Part shown: one piece after another, positions 13,881 to 23,494 of the stretch | Layout of the letters: each line of letters starts with the position of its first letter | Numbering within the stretch: the stretch's first letter is position 1 | The notes under the pieces: model-generated | What the model was told of the DNA's origin: nothing | Databases searched by the model: none | The model's input: only the letters and a program-made list of their open reading frames with translations | Origin: CAYYWV01 sp964475385 | GTDB lineage: Bacteria; Pseudomonadota; Alphaproteobacteria; JAAXGF01 | Length of the DNA stretch: 29,692 bases | Direction of reading: 5' to 3' | Assembly: GCA_964475385.1 (NCBI GenBank) | Contig: CAYYWV010000019.1 | Span: 1-29,692 of the forward strand | Position numbers and translations under genes: made by a program

Positions 13881-15188
13881 ATGGGCTGCTGCCATTTCTA
13901 CGCGCCGAGCGAAGGCGGCGATCGCGCCTTCGCGGTGGACGTCTCCGCGATCGTCTTCGGGGCGGGCGCGCTCGCCGAGGCGGGCGACCACGCCCGGGCG
14001 CTCGGCATGACGCGGGTCGCGCTGTTCACCGACAAGGGCCTCGCGCGGCTTCCCCATCCCGAGACGGTGCGGGCGTCTCTGGTCGCCGCCGGGATCGACG
14101 TCGCGGTCTACGACGAGGTCCATGTCGAGCCGACCGACCGCTCCTTCATGGACGCCGCGCGGTTCGCCGCCGAAGGTCGCTTCGACGGCTTTGTCTCGGT
14201 CGGCGGAGGCTCGGTGATCGACACCTGCAAGGCGGCCAACCTCTACAGCCGCTACCCGGCCGACTTTCTCACGTATGTCAACGCGCCGATCGGCGACGGC
14301 GCGCCGGTCCCGGGGCCGCTCGCGCCCCATATCGCCTGTCCCACCACCTGCGGCACGGGCAGCGAATGCACCGGCATCGCGATCTTCGATCTCTTGTCGA
14401 TGCGGGCCAAGACCGGGATCGTCTCGCGCCGGCTGCGCCCGACCCAGGCGCTGATCGATCCCGAGACCACGCGCACCCTGCCCGCCGCCGTGGTCGCGGC
14501 GAGCGGATTCGACGTGCTCAGCCACGCGCTCGAATCCTACACCGCCCGGCCCTATACCCGGCGCGCCGCGCCCGCGCGCCCGAGCCTGCGGCCGATGAGC
14601 CAGGGCGCCAACCCGTGGAGCGACCTCGGCTGCCGCGAGGCGCTCAGGATCGCCGGCGAATACCTTGTGCGTGCGGTCGCCGACGCCGACGACGCCGAGG
14701 CCCGCGGCCAGCTCATGTGGGGGGCGACGCTCGCCGGCATCGCCTTCGGCAACGCGGGCTGCCATCTGCCGCATGGAATGTCGTATGCGGTCTCGGGCCT
14801 GGTGCGCGACTTCCGCCCCGAAGGCTACCCCGACGGCGCGCCCATCGTGCCCCACGGCATGTCGGTCATCGTCAACGCGCCGGCGGCCTTCCGCTTCACC
14901 GCCCCGGCCTGCCCCGAGCGCCATCTCGAGGCGGCGCGCGCGCTCGGCGCGGAGACGCGCGGGGCCGGGCCGGACGACGCCGGGACGGTGGTCGCCGAAC
15001 GCATCGTCGCGTTGATGAAGGCCGCCCGTGTGCCCAACGGCGTCGGCGGCGTCGGCTATGGCGAGGCCGATATCCCCGCCCTGACCGAAGGCGCTTATCC
15101 CCAGCGACGCCTTCTCGACAACGCCCCGCGCGCGATCGATAAGGCCGAGCTTGCGGCGATCTTCGCCGATGCGCTCGCCTACTGGTAG
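13881..15188 (+). CDS. Iron-containing alcohol dehydrogenase, hydroxyacid-oxoacid transhydrogenase type
   Basis: This 435-residue group-III alcohol dehydrogenase carries the nucleotide motif GGGSVIDTCKAANL (108-121) and metal ligands Asp211 and His215 (GFDVLSHALESY), His298 (LPHGMSYA) and His325 (VPHGMSV). The segment YTARPYTRRAAPARPSLRP, followed by QGANPWSD, is characteristic of the ADHFE1 branch, which oxidises 4-hydroxybutyrate to succinate semialdehyde while reducing 2-oxoglutarate to D-2-hydroxyglutarate. This function is by family resemblance only. A general alcohol dehydrogenase is the alternative. The ribosome site is weak (TTGAGA). The 3' end overlaps the proposed hemerythrin start, so the two are probably co-transcribed. 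Confidence 0.88.
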   Translation: MGCCHFYAPSEGGDRAFAVDVSAIVFGAGALAEAGDHARALGMTRVALFTDKGLARLPHPETVRASLVAAGIDVAVYDEVHVEPTDRSFMDAARFAAEGRFDGFVSVGGGSVIDTCKAANLYSRYPADFLTYVNAPIGDGAPVPGPLAPHIACPTTCGTGSECTGIAIFDLLSMRAKTGIVSRRLRPTQALIDPETTRTLPAAVVAASGFDVLSHALESYTARPYTRRAAPARPSLRPMSQGANPWSDLGCREALRIAGEYLVRAVADADDAEARGQLMWGATLAGIAFGNAGCHLPHGMSYAVSGLVRDFRPEGYPDGAPIVPHGMSVIVNAPAAFRFTAPACPERHLEAARALGAETRGAGPDDAGTVVAERIVALMKAARVPNGVGGVGYGEADIPALTEGAYPQRRLLDNAPRAIDKAELAAIFADALAYW

Positions 15189-15843
15189 GAAGGGCGGCGC
15201 CGATGCGCCGTTCTTCCCCTGGTCGGACGAGTACAGCGTCCACGTTCGGGTCATCGACAACGATCACAAAGAGCTCGTCTCGCTCGTCAACGAGCTGCAC
15301 GAGGCGATCGCCAACGGCGCGGCCGAAGGCGTCGTCGGACATGTGATCGCGGGGCTTGCGCGCTACGCCAACGAGCACTTCGCGCGCGAGGAAAAGCTGA
15401 TGGCCGAATACGGTTTCCCGGGACTCGCCGCCCACCGCGAGCAGCACCGGCTGTTCACCCGGGTGGTGGCCGCATTCGAGAAAGTGCATGGCGAAGCGCC
15501 GGGCGAGCTCGACCACGATCGTCTGGTCGCTTTTCTTAAGGATTGGCTGGTCCATCACATCCTTGGCGCGGACCGGCAGTACGTTCCTTACCTTCTCGGC
15601 GAGGCCGCGCCCGCGCCGCCGCCCGCCGCCGCGCCCGAGCCGGAAGAGCCGGACATCGAGGAGATGGTCGAAGTGACGGTCGCGGTGCCGCGCTCGCGCG
15701 AGCGCGCGATCCGCCGCTGCGCCTATCTTCTGCGCGCGGGCGGCGAGGGGGCCGCCGCCATCATCGACGTGGTCGAGCACCCGCTTCTCGGGATCTCGCT
15801 CGAAGAAGCGAAGGCCATTATCGACGCTTTGGCTAAGGAATAA
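15169..15843 (+). CDS. Bacteriohemerythrin with extra C-terminal domain
   Basis: The N-terminal ~140 residues form an O2-binding hemerythrin with a non-heme diiron centre. All ligand motifs are present: IDNDHKELV, NEHFAREEKLM, HREQH and WLVHHILGADRQY, after the typical FFPWSDEYSVHVRVID opening. Such proteins store, deliver or sense oxygen in micro-oxic cells. A Pro/Ala linker (AAPAPPPAAAPEPEEP) leads to a ~65-residue C-terminal segment with an apparent alpha/beta pattern, ending LEEAKAIIDALAKE, which I could not assign. No start lies close to FFPW: ATG 15169 overlaps the dehydrogenase stop by 20 bases, and TTG 15151 is an alternative. The start is therefore uncertain. Confidence 0.88.
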   Translation: MRSPTGRKGGADAPFFPWSDEYSVHVRVIDNDHKELVSLVNELHEAIANGAAEGVVGHVIAGLARYANEHFAREEKLMAEYGFPGLAAHREQHRLFTRVVAAFEKVHGEAPGELDHDRLVAFLKDWLVHHILGADRQYVPYLLGEAAPAPPPAAAPEPEEPDIEEMVEVTVAVPRSRERAIRRCAYLLRAGGEGAAAIIDVVEHPLLGISLEEAKAIIDALAKE

Positions 15844-15909
15844 TACCATTTCGCCTTTGAACGACTCCATGTGACCGAGGCCCGAGTCTCCTCATAGGCG
15901 AACGGGTAT
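15843..15909. terminator. 67-base imperfect inverted repeat between convergent genes
   Basis: The arms 15843-15856 and 15896-15909 pair at 12 of 14 positions (ATACC..TTCGCCT with AGGCGAA..GGTAT), and an inner GACTC/GAGTC pair lies between them. It fills the gap between the hemerythrin and bolA stops and may be a bidirectional terminator. Its size and nested arms also resemble a small dispersed palindromic repeat. Confidence 0.45.
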
Positions 15910-15921
15910 AAGGGGGCCGCT

Positions 15922-16245
15922 TCAGCCTTCGGCCGCCTTGCCGTGGCCGAGGCAAGGCGGGCTTTCGCCCACCGCGCCCCCGCGCGCCGCCCATTCTTGG
16001 GGCGTGAGCGCGACCACGGACAGCGCGTGCACCGGGCCTTCGAGCTCGGCGGCGAGGATGCGGTTGACCATCTGATGGCGCGCGATGCGGGGCTTGTCCG
16101 CAAAGGCGTCGGCGACCACGACGACGCGGAAGTGCTTTTCCGAGCCCGGCGGGACGCGGTGCTTGTGGCTTTCGTTGACGACCGAAAGATGCGCGGGCGC
16201 GAGCGCTTCGCGGATCTTGGCCTCGATGACCGCTTGCATCGACAT
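15922..16245 (-). CDS. bolA: BolA family protein
   Basis: This 107-residue cytosolic protein has the BolA fold. BolA proteins partner with monothiol glutaredoxins around a shared [2Fe-2S] cluster and affect cell shape and stress gene expression. Visible motifs are ESHKHRVPPGSEKHFRVVVV, DAFADKPRIARHQMVNRIL (the conserved RH helix) and HALSVVALTPQEW. The tail ESPPCLG matches the SPPC tail of E. coli BolA and argues against the shorter IbaG. GAGGAGG lies about 7 bases before the ATG at 16245. It is 20 bases downstream of hspQ on the same strand, so co-transcription is likely. Confidence 0.92.
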   Translation of the reverse strand: MSMQAVIEAKIREALAPAHLSVVNESHKHRVPPGSEKHFRVVVVADAFADKPRIARHQMVNRILAAELEGPVHALSVVALTPQEWAARGGAVGESPPCLGHGKAAEG

Positions 16246-16265
16246 GGGGCGTCCTCCTCGCGGCG

Positions 16266-16664
16266 TCAGTTGGCGCGGCGTTCGCGCATCACATAGACGC
16301 CGTCCTCGAAGTCGGCGAAGACGGTCTCGATCTCGGGGTGCGAGACCGGCAGGCCGCTGTCGTCGGGAACCAGGTTCTGCTCCGAGACGTAGGCGATGTA
16401 GGTCGAGCGCTCGTTCTCGGCGAACAGGTGGTAGAACGGCTGGTCCTTGGCCGGGCGCACGTCCTCGGGGATCGCGAGCCACCACTCCTCGGTGTTGTCG
16501 AACACCGGATCGACGTCGAACACCACCCCGCGGAAGTCGTAAATGCGGTGGCGGACGACCTGGCCGATCCGAAAGCGGGCGGTCCGCACGACGATCGCGC
16601 CGCCGGGGGCCGGCTTGTTGAGAGTGGAAAGCGCTACGGGCGCGTCGGGTCTCTGTCGGTCCAT
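16266..16664 (-). CDS. hspQ: Heat shock protein HspQ
   Basis: This 132-residue protein of the HspQ/YccV family acts in E. coli as a specificity-enhancing factor for Lon and affects stability of a mutant DnaA. The domain begins near residue 30: RFRIGQVVRHRIYDFRGVVFDVDP, then EEWW, KDQPFYHLFAEN, YIAYVSEQNL and HPEIETVFADF. It carries about 28 N-terminal and a few C-terminal residues beyond the 105-residue E. coli protein. Internal starts closer to the domain are possible, but the upstream sequence is in good frame. It heads a two-gene unit with bolA, a plausible stress pair. Confidence 0.92.
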   Translation of the reverse strand: MDRQRPDAPVALSTLNKPAPGGAIVVRTARFRIGQVVRHRIYDFRGVVFDVDPVFDNTEEWWLAIPEDVRPAKDQPFYHLFAENERSTYIAYVSEQNLVPDDSGLPVSHPEIETVFADFEDGVYVMRERRAN

Positions 16665-16702
16665 GGCCGTCGATCCCTTTCATGCGTCTGGACGCGCCAT
16701 GC

Positions 16703-16731
16703 AATATAGTGCGGCCGGCGGGCGCATGCCA
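16703..16731 (-). promoter_or_regulatory. Candidate promoter for hspQ-bolA
   Basis: On the minus strand TGGCAT, a 17-base spacer and TATATT lie about 40 bases before the hspQ start. The -10 fits sigma-70 well and the -35 poorly. No CTTGAA-type heat-shock -35 was found at the right distance. Confidence 0.3.
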
Positions 16732-16825
16732 TGCCCGATATCCGCAGGCTTGCGTCGGCGGCCTTGCCGACGGCGAACGCGCTTCCTACAGTGAGCGCCG
16801 GTTGAGCCTCGCCCGGATCGGACCC

Positions 16826-17548
16826 ATGCCCCGGATGCCCCTGATCGGACTGACCCTCGATTCCGAGCCGCCCGGCGGCTATTCGACCCTGCCCTGGTAC
16901 GCGCTGCGCGAGAACTACTTCGCCGCGGTGCGCCGCGCCGGCGGCCTTCCGGTCGCGCTGCCCCACGAGCCGGCCGACGCCGCCGCCTATCTCGATCGCC
17001 TCGACGGTTTGATCGTGACCGGCGGAGCGTTCGACGTCGACCCGGCGCTGTTCGGCGCGCAGTCGCGGCACGCCAGCGTGACCACCAAGGACCGGCGCAC
17101 CGCCTTCGAGCTCGCCGTCACCCGCGCCGCGCTCGACCGCGACATGGCGGTGCTCGGCATCTGCGGCGGCGAGCAGCTTCTCAACGTCGCGCTCGGCGGC
17201 ACCCTCGTGCAGCACATTCCCGACGAGATCGCGGGCGCGCTCGAGCACGAGCAACCGAACCCGCGGACCGAGCCCGGCCACAGCGTGCGCGTGACGCCGG
17301 GCACGCTCTTGCATCGCATCGTCGGGGTCGACGAGCTGCCGGTCAACAGCGCCCATCACCAGGCGGTCCGCGACCCGGCGCCCGGGCTCATGGTCGACGC
17401 CATCGCCCCCGACGGCGTGATCGAGGGCGTCGAAGACCCGCGGCGGCGGTTCTGCCTCGGCGTCCAGTGGCACCCCGAGTACGCCATCAGCGACGGCGAT
17501 TCGCGGCTGTTCGCCGCTTTCGTCGCCGCCGCGCTCGCCGCGCCGTGA
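16826..17548 (+). CDS. Class-I glutamine amidotransferase-like gamma-glutamyl hydrolase (PuuD family)
   Basis: This 240-residue cytosolic peptidase C26 member is related to gamma-glutamyl-GABA hydrolase PuuD, which releases glutamate from gamma-glutamylated amines. The catalytic triad is visible: nucleophile Cys113 in GICGGEQLLN (Gly replaces the Arg of the usual GICRG) and His216/Glu218 in QWHPEY. GLIVTGGAFDVDPALFG and NSAHHQAV are further landmarks. No putrescine pathway genes surround it, so its substrate is open. ATG 16826 gives the normal N-terminus (PLIGLT). It overlaps the next gene by GTGA (4 bases), suggesting coupled translation with the rRNA-modifying genes downstream. Confidence 0.88.
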   Translation: MPRMPLIGLTLDSEPPGGYSTLPWYALRENYFAAVRRAGGLPVALPHEPADAAAYLDRLDGLIVTGGAFDVDPALFGAQSRHASVTTKDRRTAFELAVTRAALDRDMAVLGICGGEQLLNVALGGTLVQHIPDEIAGALEHEQPNPRTEPGHSVRVTPGTLLHRIVGVDELPVNSAHHQAVRDPAPGLMVDAIAPDGVIEGVEDPRRRFCLGVQWHPEYAISDGDSRLFAAFVAAALAAP

Positions 17549-18327
17549 AGGAACGGGAGGAGGCCGCGTCGCCGCGCGCGGGCGAGCGGATCGCCAAGCG
17601 GATCGCCCGCGCCGGGCTGTGCTCGCGCCGCGAGGCCGAACGCTGGATCGCCGCCGGCCGGGTCGCCGTCGACGGCGTGGTTCTGACGACGCCGGCGGTC
17701 GTGGTCGGCGCGGACGCGCGGATCACGGTCGACGACCGCCCGCTCGGGCCGATCGAGCCGGCGCGGCTGTGGCGGTTCCACAAGCCGCGCGGGCTGATCT
17801 GCACCCGCCGCGACCCGCAAGGCCGGCGGACCGTGTTCGACGCGCTGCCGCCGGCGCTCGCCGGCGTCAAGCTCGTCGGCCGTCTCGACCTCGATTCGGA
17901 AGGGCTTTTGCTGCTCACCAACGACGGCGCGCTCGCGCGCAGGCTCGAGCTGCCCGAGACCGGGTGGGTCAGGCGATACCGGGTGCGCGCCTTCGGCGAG
18001 GTCGCGCCCGAACGCCTCGCCGCGCTCTCCGAAGGCGTCACGGTCGCGGGCGTGCGCTACGGGCCGATCGCGGTCCGGCTCGAACGCAGGCTCGGGCGCA
18101 ACGCCTGGTACGTCGTGTCCTTGCGCGAAGGGCGCAACCGCGAGCTGCGCCGGGTCTTCGCCCATCTCGGGCTCACGGTGAGCCGCCTGATCCGGGTCTC
18201 TTACGGGCCGTTCCATCTCGGCCGGCTTCCTGCGGGCGCGCTCGCCGAGGTGCCCGCCAAGACGCTCGCCGAGCAGCTCGGCGGGCTCGCGCGCGGAGAG
18301 CGAGCGCATGCGCGTCCTCGGCGGTAG
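17545..18327 (+). CDS. rluB: RsuA/RluB family 23S rRNA pseudouridine synthase
   Basis: This 260-residue protein has an N-terminal S4 RNA-binding domain (ERIAKRIARAGLCSRREAERWIAAGRVAVDG, about 14-44) and a pseudouridine synthase domain with catalytic Asp115 in GRLDLDSEGLLLLTNDG. REGRNRELRRVFAHLGL and VSRLIRVSYGPF are the usual C-terminal motifs. The family isomerises specific uridines: RluB acts on 23S U2605, RsuA on 16S U516. RluB is favoured by general frequency in alphaproteobacteria, not by a decisive residue. It starts with GTG overlapping the upstream stop and ends 20 bases inside rsmD. Confidence 0.85.
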   Translation: MKEREEAASPRAGERIAKRIARAGLCSRREAERWIAAGRVAVDGVVLTTPAVVVGADARITVDDRPLGPIEPARLWRFHKPRGLICTRRDPQGRRTVFDALPPALAGVKLVGRLDLDSEGLLLLTNDGALARRLELPETGWVRRYRVRAFGEVAPERLAALSEGVTVAGVRYGPIAVRLERRLGRNAWYVVSLREGRNRELRRVFAHLGLTVSRLIRVSYGPFHLGRLPAGALAEVPAKTLAEQLGGLARGERAHARPRR

Positions 18328-18871
18328 GCTGCGCGGTCGCCGGCTCGCCGCGCCGCCGGCTGGCGGGCTCCGGCCCACGGGCGCGCGGGTGCGCGAGGCG
18401 CTGTTCGACATCCTCGCCCACAACCCTTGGGGGGCGGATGGCCGCCCGGCGCTTTCCGCCGCGGTCGTTCTCGACGCCTTCGCGGGCACCGGCGCGCTCG
18501 GGATCGAGGCGCTCTCGCGCGGGGCGGCGCGGGCGCTGTTTCTCGAGATCGACGCGGACGCGCGCGCGGCGCTTGTGCGCAACCTGCGCGCGCTCGGGCT
18601 CGAGGCGGTCTCGGAGGTGTTGGCCCGCGATGCGACCCGGCCCGGCCGGGCGCGGGCGGCCGCGAGCCTCGCCTTTCTCGATCCGCCCTACCGCTCAGGG
18701 TTGGCGGCGCCTGCGCTCTCGGCGCTCGCGGACGGGGGCTGGCTCGCGCCGGGCGCGGTCTGCGCGGTCGAGATCGCCGCGCGCGAGGCGCTCGCCCCGC
18801 CGCCCGGGTTCGCGGCCCTCGACGACCGCCGCTGGGGCGACACCCGGATCGTCTTCCTGCGCAGAACCTGA
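18308..18871 (+). CDS. rsmD: 16S rRNA (guanine-966-N2)-methyltransferase RsmD
   Basis: This 187-residue SAM-dependent methyltransferase acts on G966 of 16S rRNA. The opening MRVLGGRLRGRRLAAPP, then LRPTGARVREALFDIL, the SAM loop VLDAFAGTGALGIEALSRGA and the catalytic FLDPPYRSG are all present. Length is normal. The ATG follows GGAGAGCGAGCG and lies inside the end of the pseudouridine synthase gene, giving a compact rRNA-modification pair. It converges on mutL with a hairpin exactly between the stops. Confidence 0.93.
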   Translation: MRVLGGRLRGRRLAAPPAGGLRPTGARVREALFDILAHNPWGADGRPALSAAVVLDAFAGTGALGIEALSRGAARALFLEIDADARAALVRNLRALGLEAVSEVLARDATRPGRARAAASLAFLDPPYRSGLAAPALSALADGGWLAPGAVCAVEIAAREALAPPPGFAALDDRRWGDTRIVFLRRT

Positions 18872-18873
18872 AC

Positions 18874-18890
18874 GCCCGCCGAGCGCGGGC
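18874..18890. terminator. Hairpin between the rsmD and mutL stops
   Basis: GCCCGC (18874-18879) and GCGGGC (18885-18890) form a perfect stem over a 5-base loop, filling nearly all of the 19 bases between the converging stops. Without T-runs it may work as a weak bidirectional terminator or only as an RNA end. Confidence 0.45.
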
Positions 18891-20680
18891 TCACCTGCGG
18901 CCGAAGAGACGCTCGATGTCGGCGAGCTTGAGCGCGACATAGGTCGGGCGGCCGTGGTTGCACTGGCCGGAGCGCGGCGTCGCCTCCATCTCGCGCAGGA
19001 GCGCGTTCATCTCGTCGATGCCGAGCCGGCGGCCGGCGCGCACGCTGCCGTGGCAGGCCATGGTCGCGCACACCGCATCGAGCCGCTCGCGCAGCCGCGC
19101 CGTCTCGTCGATCTCGGCGAGTTCGTCGGCGAGGTCGCGCACGAGCCCTTTGACGTCGCACTCCCCGAGCGCCGCCGGCACGGCGCGCACCGCCACCGCC
19201 GCGCCGCCGAAGGGCTCGACCTCGAGGCCGAGCTCGGCGAGCTCGTCCGCGCGCGCGACGAGCCGGGCCGCGGCCGCCGCGTCGAGTTCGACGACCTCGG
19301 GGATCAAAAGCCCCTGCCGCGGAACCCCGCGCGCGGCGAGCGCCGCCTTCATGCGTTCGTAGACGAGCCGCTCATGGGCCGCGTGCTGATCGACGATCAC
19401 GATGCCGTCGCGGGTCTGGGCGATGATGTAGGTCTCGTGAAGCTGGCCGCGCGCCGCGCCGAGGGGGAAGTCGGCGGCGTCCGCGTCCGCGTCCTCGGGC
19501 CTGGCCTCGGCCCGCGCGGACGGCGCGACGAGCGCGGGATCGAGAGGGGCGAAGGCGCGCGCCGCCTCCTCGGCCAAGCCGGCGGGCGCGGCCGCGCCGC
19601 GCCCGTGGCCCCCGCGCCAACCGCCGCCGCCTTCGGGCGAAAACGCGGCGAGGGCGGCGGCGCTCACGGTGGTGGCGGCGCGATGCCCGGCCTCGGCGAG
19701 CGCGTGCTTGAGCGCGCCCACGATCAGCCCGCGGATCAGCCCGGGGTCGCGGAACCGGACCTCGGCCTTGGTCGGATGGACGTTGACGTCGACCGCCTCG
19801 GGCGCAAGGGTCACGAACAGCGCGACCATGGGATAGCGGTCGCGGGCGAGAACGTCGGCGTAAGCGCCGCGCACCGCGCCCAACAGCAGCCGGTCGCGCA
19901 CCGGGCGGCCGTTGACGAACAGGTGCTGCGCCCGCGCCGAGCCGCGGTTGAACGTCGGCAGGCTGATGTAGCCTTCGAGCCGCGCGCCTGCGCGTTCGGC
20001 CGCGACGGGGAGCGCGTTGTCGGCGAAGGCCCGGCCCATGACCGCGGCCAAGCGATCGAGCCGGGCGTCGAGGAGGTCGCCCTGGGCGGGCGCGAGGCTG
20101 CGCAGGCGGCGGCCGTCGTGGGTCAGGCTGAACGCGATCGTCGGATGGGCCATGGCGAGGCGGTCGATCACGTCGGCCGCGTGCTCGACCTCGGTGCGCG
20201 GGCTCTTGAGGAACTTGAGCCGGGCCGGGGTGGCGTAGAACAGGTCGCGGACCTCGACCCGGGTGCCGGCGCGGCGCGCGGCGGGCTGGGGCGCGCCCTT
20301 GGCCCCGCCCTCGACCGCGATCGCCCAGGCGTCGTCCGCGCCGCGGGCGCGGGAGATGATCGCGAGCCGGGCGATGGCCCCGATGGCGGGCAGCGCCTCG
20401 CCCCGGAAGCCGAGATGGGCGATGCGCACGAGGTCGTCGTCGGGGAGCTTCGAGGTCGCGTGGCGCTCGACCGCGAGCGAGAGCGTCTCGCGGTCCATGC
20501 CGACGCCGTCGTCGTCGACCGCGATCAGGGCGCGGCCGCCGTCGGCGAGCGCGACGTCGATGCGGCGGGCCTCGGCGTCGATCGCGTTCTCGACCAGCTC
20601 CTTGACAACCGAGGCGGGGCGCTCGACGACCTCGCCGGCGGCGATGCGGTTGACCGTGCCCGGCGGCAGGACGCGGATTC

Positions 20681-20684
<4 letters not shown>
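18891..20684 (-). CDS. mutL: DNA mismatch repair protein MutL
   Basis: This 597-residue protein links MutS mismatch recognition to strand removal. The N-terminal GHKL ATPase has RIAAGEVVERPASVVKELVENAIDA, DDDGVGM and GFRGEALPAI. The C-terminal dimerisation domain carries the endonuclease motif DQHAAHERLVYE (about residue 435, pattern DQHA-x2-E-x4-E), ACHGSVRAG and CNHGRPTYV. The metal-binding endonuclease set implies that this MutL nicks DNA itself, as in organisms without MutH. A disordered Ala-rich linker lies between the domains. The start overlaps the pgi stop by 4 bases, so it is the last gene of the minus-strand run. Confidence 0.96.
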
Positions 20685-22045
<1,361 letters not shown>

Positions 22046-22122
22046 CGCGGATCGGAGTCGCTCGACGGAAGTTCGCTCAACGGCCCGGGACGGCCAAGCC
22101 TACCAAAGCCCGGCATAGGCGG

Positions 22123-23484
22123 CTAGTTCGTCGGCTTGATCCCTTCCGGTTCGCCGACGACCACGATCTCGAGCTCCTCGGGCTTGAGCAGACGTTTCGC
22201 CATCCGGTTGACGTCGGCGAGTGTGACGGCCTCGATATAGCCGTTGCGCTTGTCGATATAGTCGATGCCGAGGCCCTCGAGCTGGATGCCGACCAGCATG
22301 CCGGCGATCTTGTCGTTGGTGTCGAGCCGCAGCGGGAACGAGCCCGTGAGGTAGGTCTTGGCGTCGGCGAGCTCGGCCTCGGTCGCGCCGCGGTCGCGCA
22401 TGCGCGCGATCTCCTTGCGGATGATGCGGATCGATTCGGCGACCCGGCTGTTCTTGGTCGCGACCCGGCCGAGGAACAGCTCGGCGTGGTCGAGCGGCGA
22501 AAGATAGCTGTAGACCCCGTAGGCGAGCCCGCGCTTCTCGCGGACCTCGTTGGTCAGCCGCGAGGTGAAGCCGCCGCCGCCCAGAATGTGGTTCATCACA
22601 TAGGCCGCGTAGTAATCGGGGTCTTTGCGCCGGAGTCCTTCGCCCCCGAAGATCACGATGCTCTGCGGAATGGGGCGTTTCTTGACGATCAGCCGCCCAG
22701 GCGCCTGGGGCGTGGCGTGCGGGACGTCGATCTCGGCGCCCTTCTCAGGCAGCGCGCCGAAGGTCGAATCGAGCAGCGTCGCGAGCTTGTCCGGCGTGAT
22801 GTCGCCCGAGACGCCGATCACCATGCGATCGCGCGCGATCGCGCGCGCCATGAAACCGCGCAGATCGTCGATCGTGAGGCGGGCGACGCTTTCCGGCGTG
22901 CCCGAGACCGGGCGGCCGTAGGGGTGGTTCGGGAACGCGGCCGCGAACCAGGTCCGCCGCGCGATGTAGTTGGGGTCGCTCTGCCGGCGCGCGAGCCCGA
23001 CCTGGATCTGGGCGCGCACGCGCTCGACCGGGCCGGGGTCGAAGCGCGGCCTGGCGAGCGCGAGCCCGAGAAGCCGGAACGCCTCGTCGGTGTTCTCGGA
23101 AAGGGTCTTGAGGTCGACGTCGAAGCTGTCGAGCCCGGCGTCGAAACTGAGCCGGATCGCGAGATCTTCGAGCCGCGACTGGAAGGCTTGCGAATCGAGA
23201 TCGCCCGCGCCTTCGTCGAGGAGGCCCGAAACCATGTTGGCGAGCCCTTCCTTGCCCGCGGGGTCGGTCGCCGCCCCGCCCCGGAAGGCGATCGAGACCG
23301 ACAGCACCGGGATCTCGTGGGCTTCGACCAGCCAGGCCTCGATCCCGCCCGGGCTGACCACGCGTTGCACATCGGTCGCTCCGGCGACAGGCGCGAACAG
23401 AACCAGAAGGACAAGCGCGACGGCGGCGCGCGCGCCGATGCGCGAAACGCGGAGCCCGAAGCGGCGGAAAAAGGCCGGTTCCAT
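22123..23484 (-). CDS. M16 family protein, non-catalytic partner subunit
   Basis: This 453-residue protein has two M16 domains and a signal peptide (about residues 10-37, cleavage near AGA). The zinc motif HxxEH is missing: the aligned position reads GLANMVSGLLDEG. It keeps the C-terminal substrate-gripping signature EKRGLAYGVYSYL. In periplasmic M16 pairs one protein holds the zinc site and the other this R/Y motif, and both are needed for proteolysis. It follows the catalytic subunit by 10 bases, and AAGGAAAGG lies just before the ATG. Confidence 0.9.
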   Translation of the reverse strand: MEPAFFRRFGLRVSRIGARAAVALVLLVLFAPVAGATDVQRVVSPGGIEAWLVEAHEIPVLSVSIAFRGGAATDPAGKEGLANMVSGLLDEGAGDLDSQAFQSRLEDLAIRLSFDAGLDSFDVDLKTLSENTDEAFRLLGLALARPRFDPGPVERVRAQIQVGLARRQSDPNYIARRTWFAAAFPNHPYGRPVSGTPESVARLTIDDLRGFMARAIARDRMVIGVSGDITPDKLATLLDSTFGALPEKGAEIDVPHATPQAPGRLIVKKRPIPQSIVIFGGEGLRRKDPDYYAAYVMNHILGGGGFTSRLTNEVREKRGLAYGVYSYLSPLDHAELFLGRVATKNSRVAESIRIIRKEIARMRDRGATEAELADAKTYLTGSFPLRLDTNDKIAGMLVGIQLEGLGIDYIDKRNGYIEAVTLADVNRMAKRLLKPEELEIVVVGEPEGIKPTN

Positions 23485-23494
23485 CGCCTTTCCT

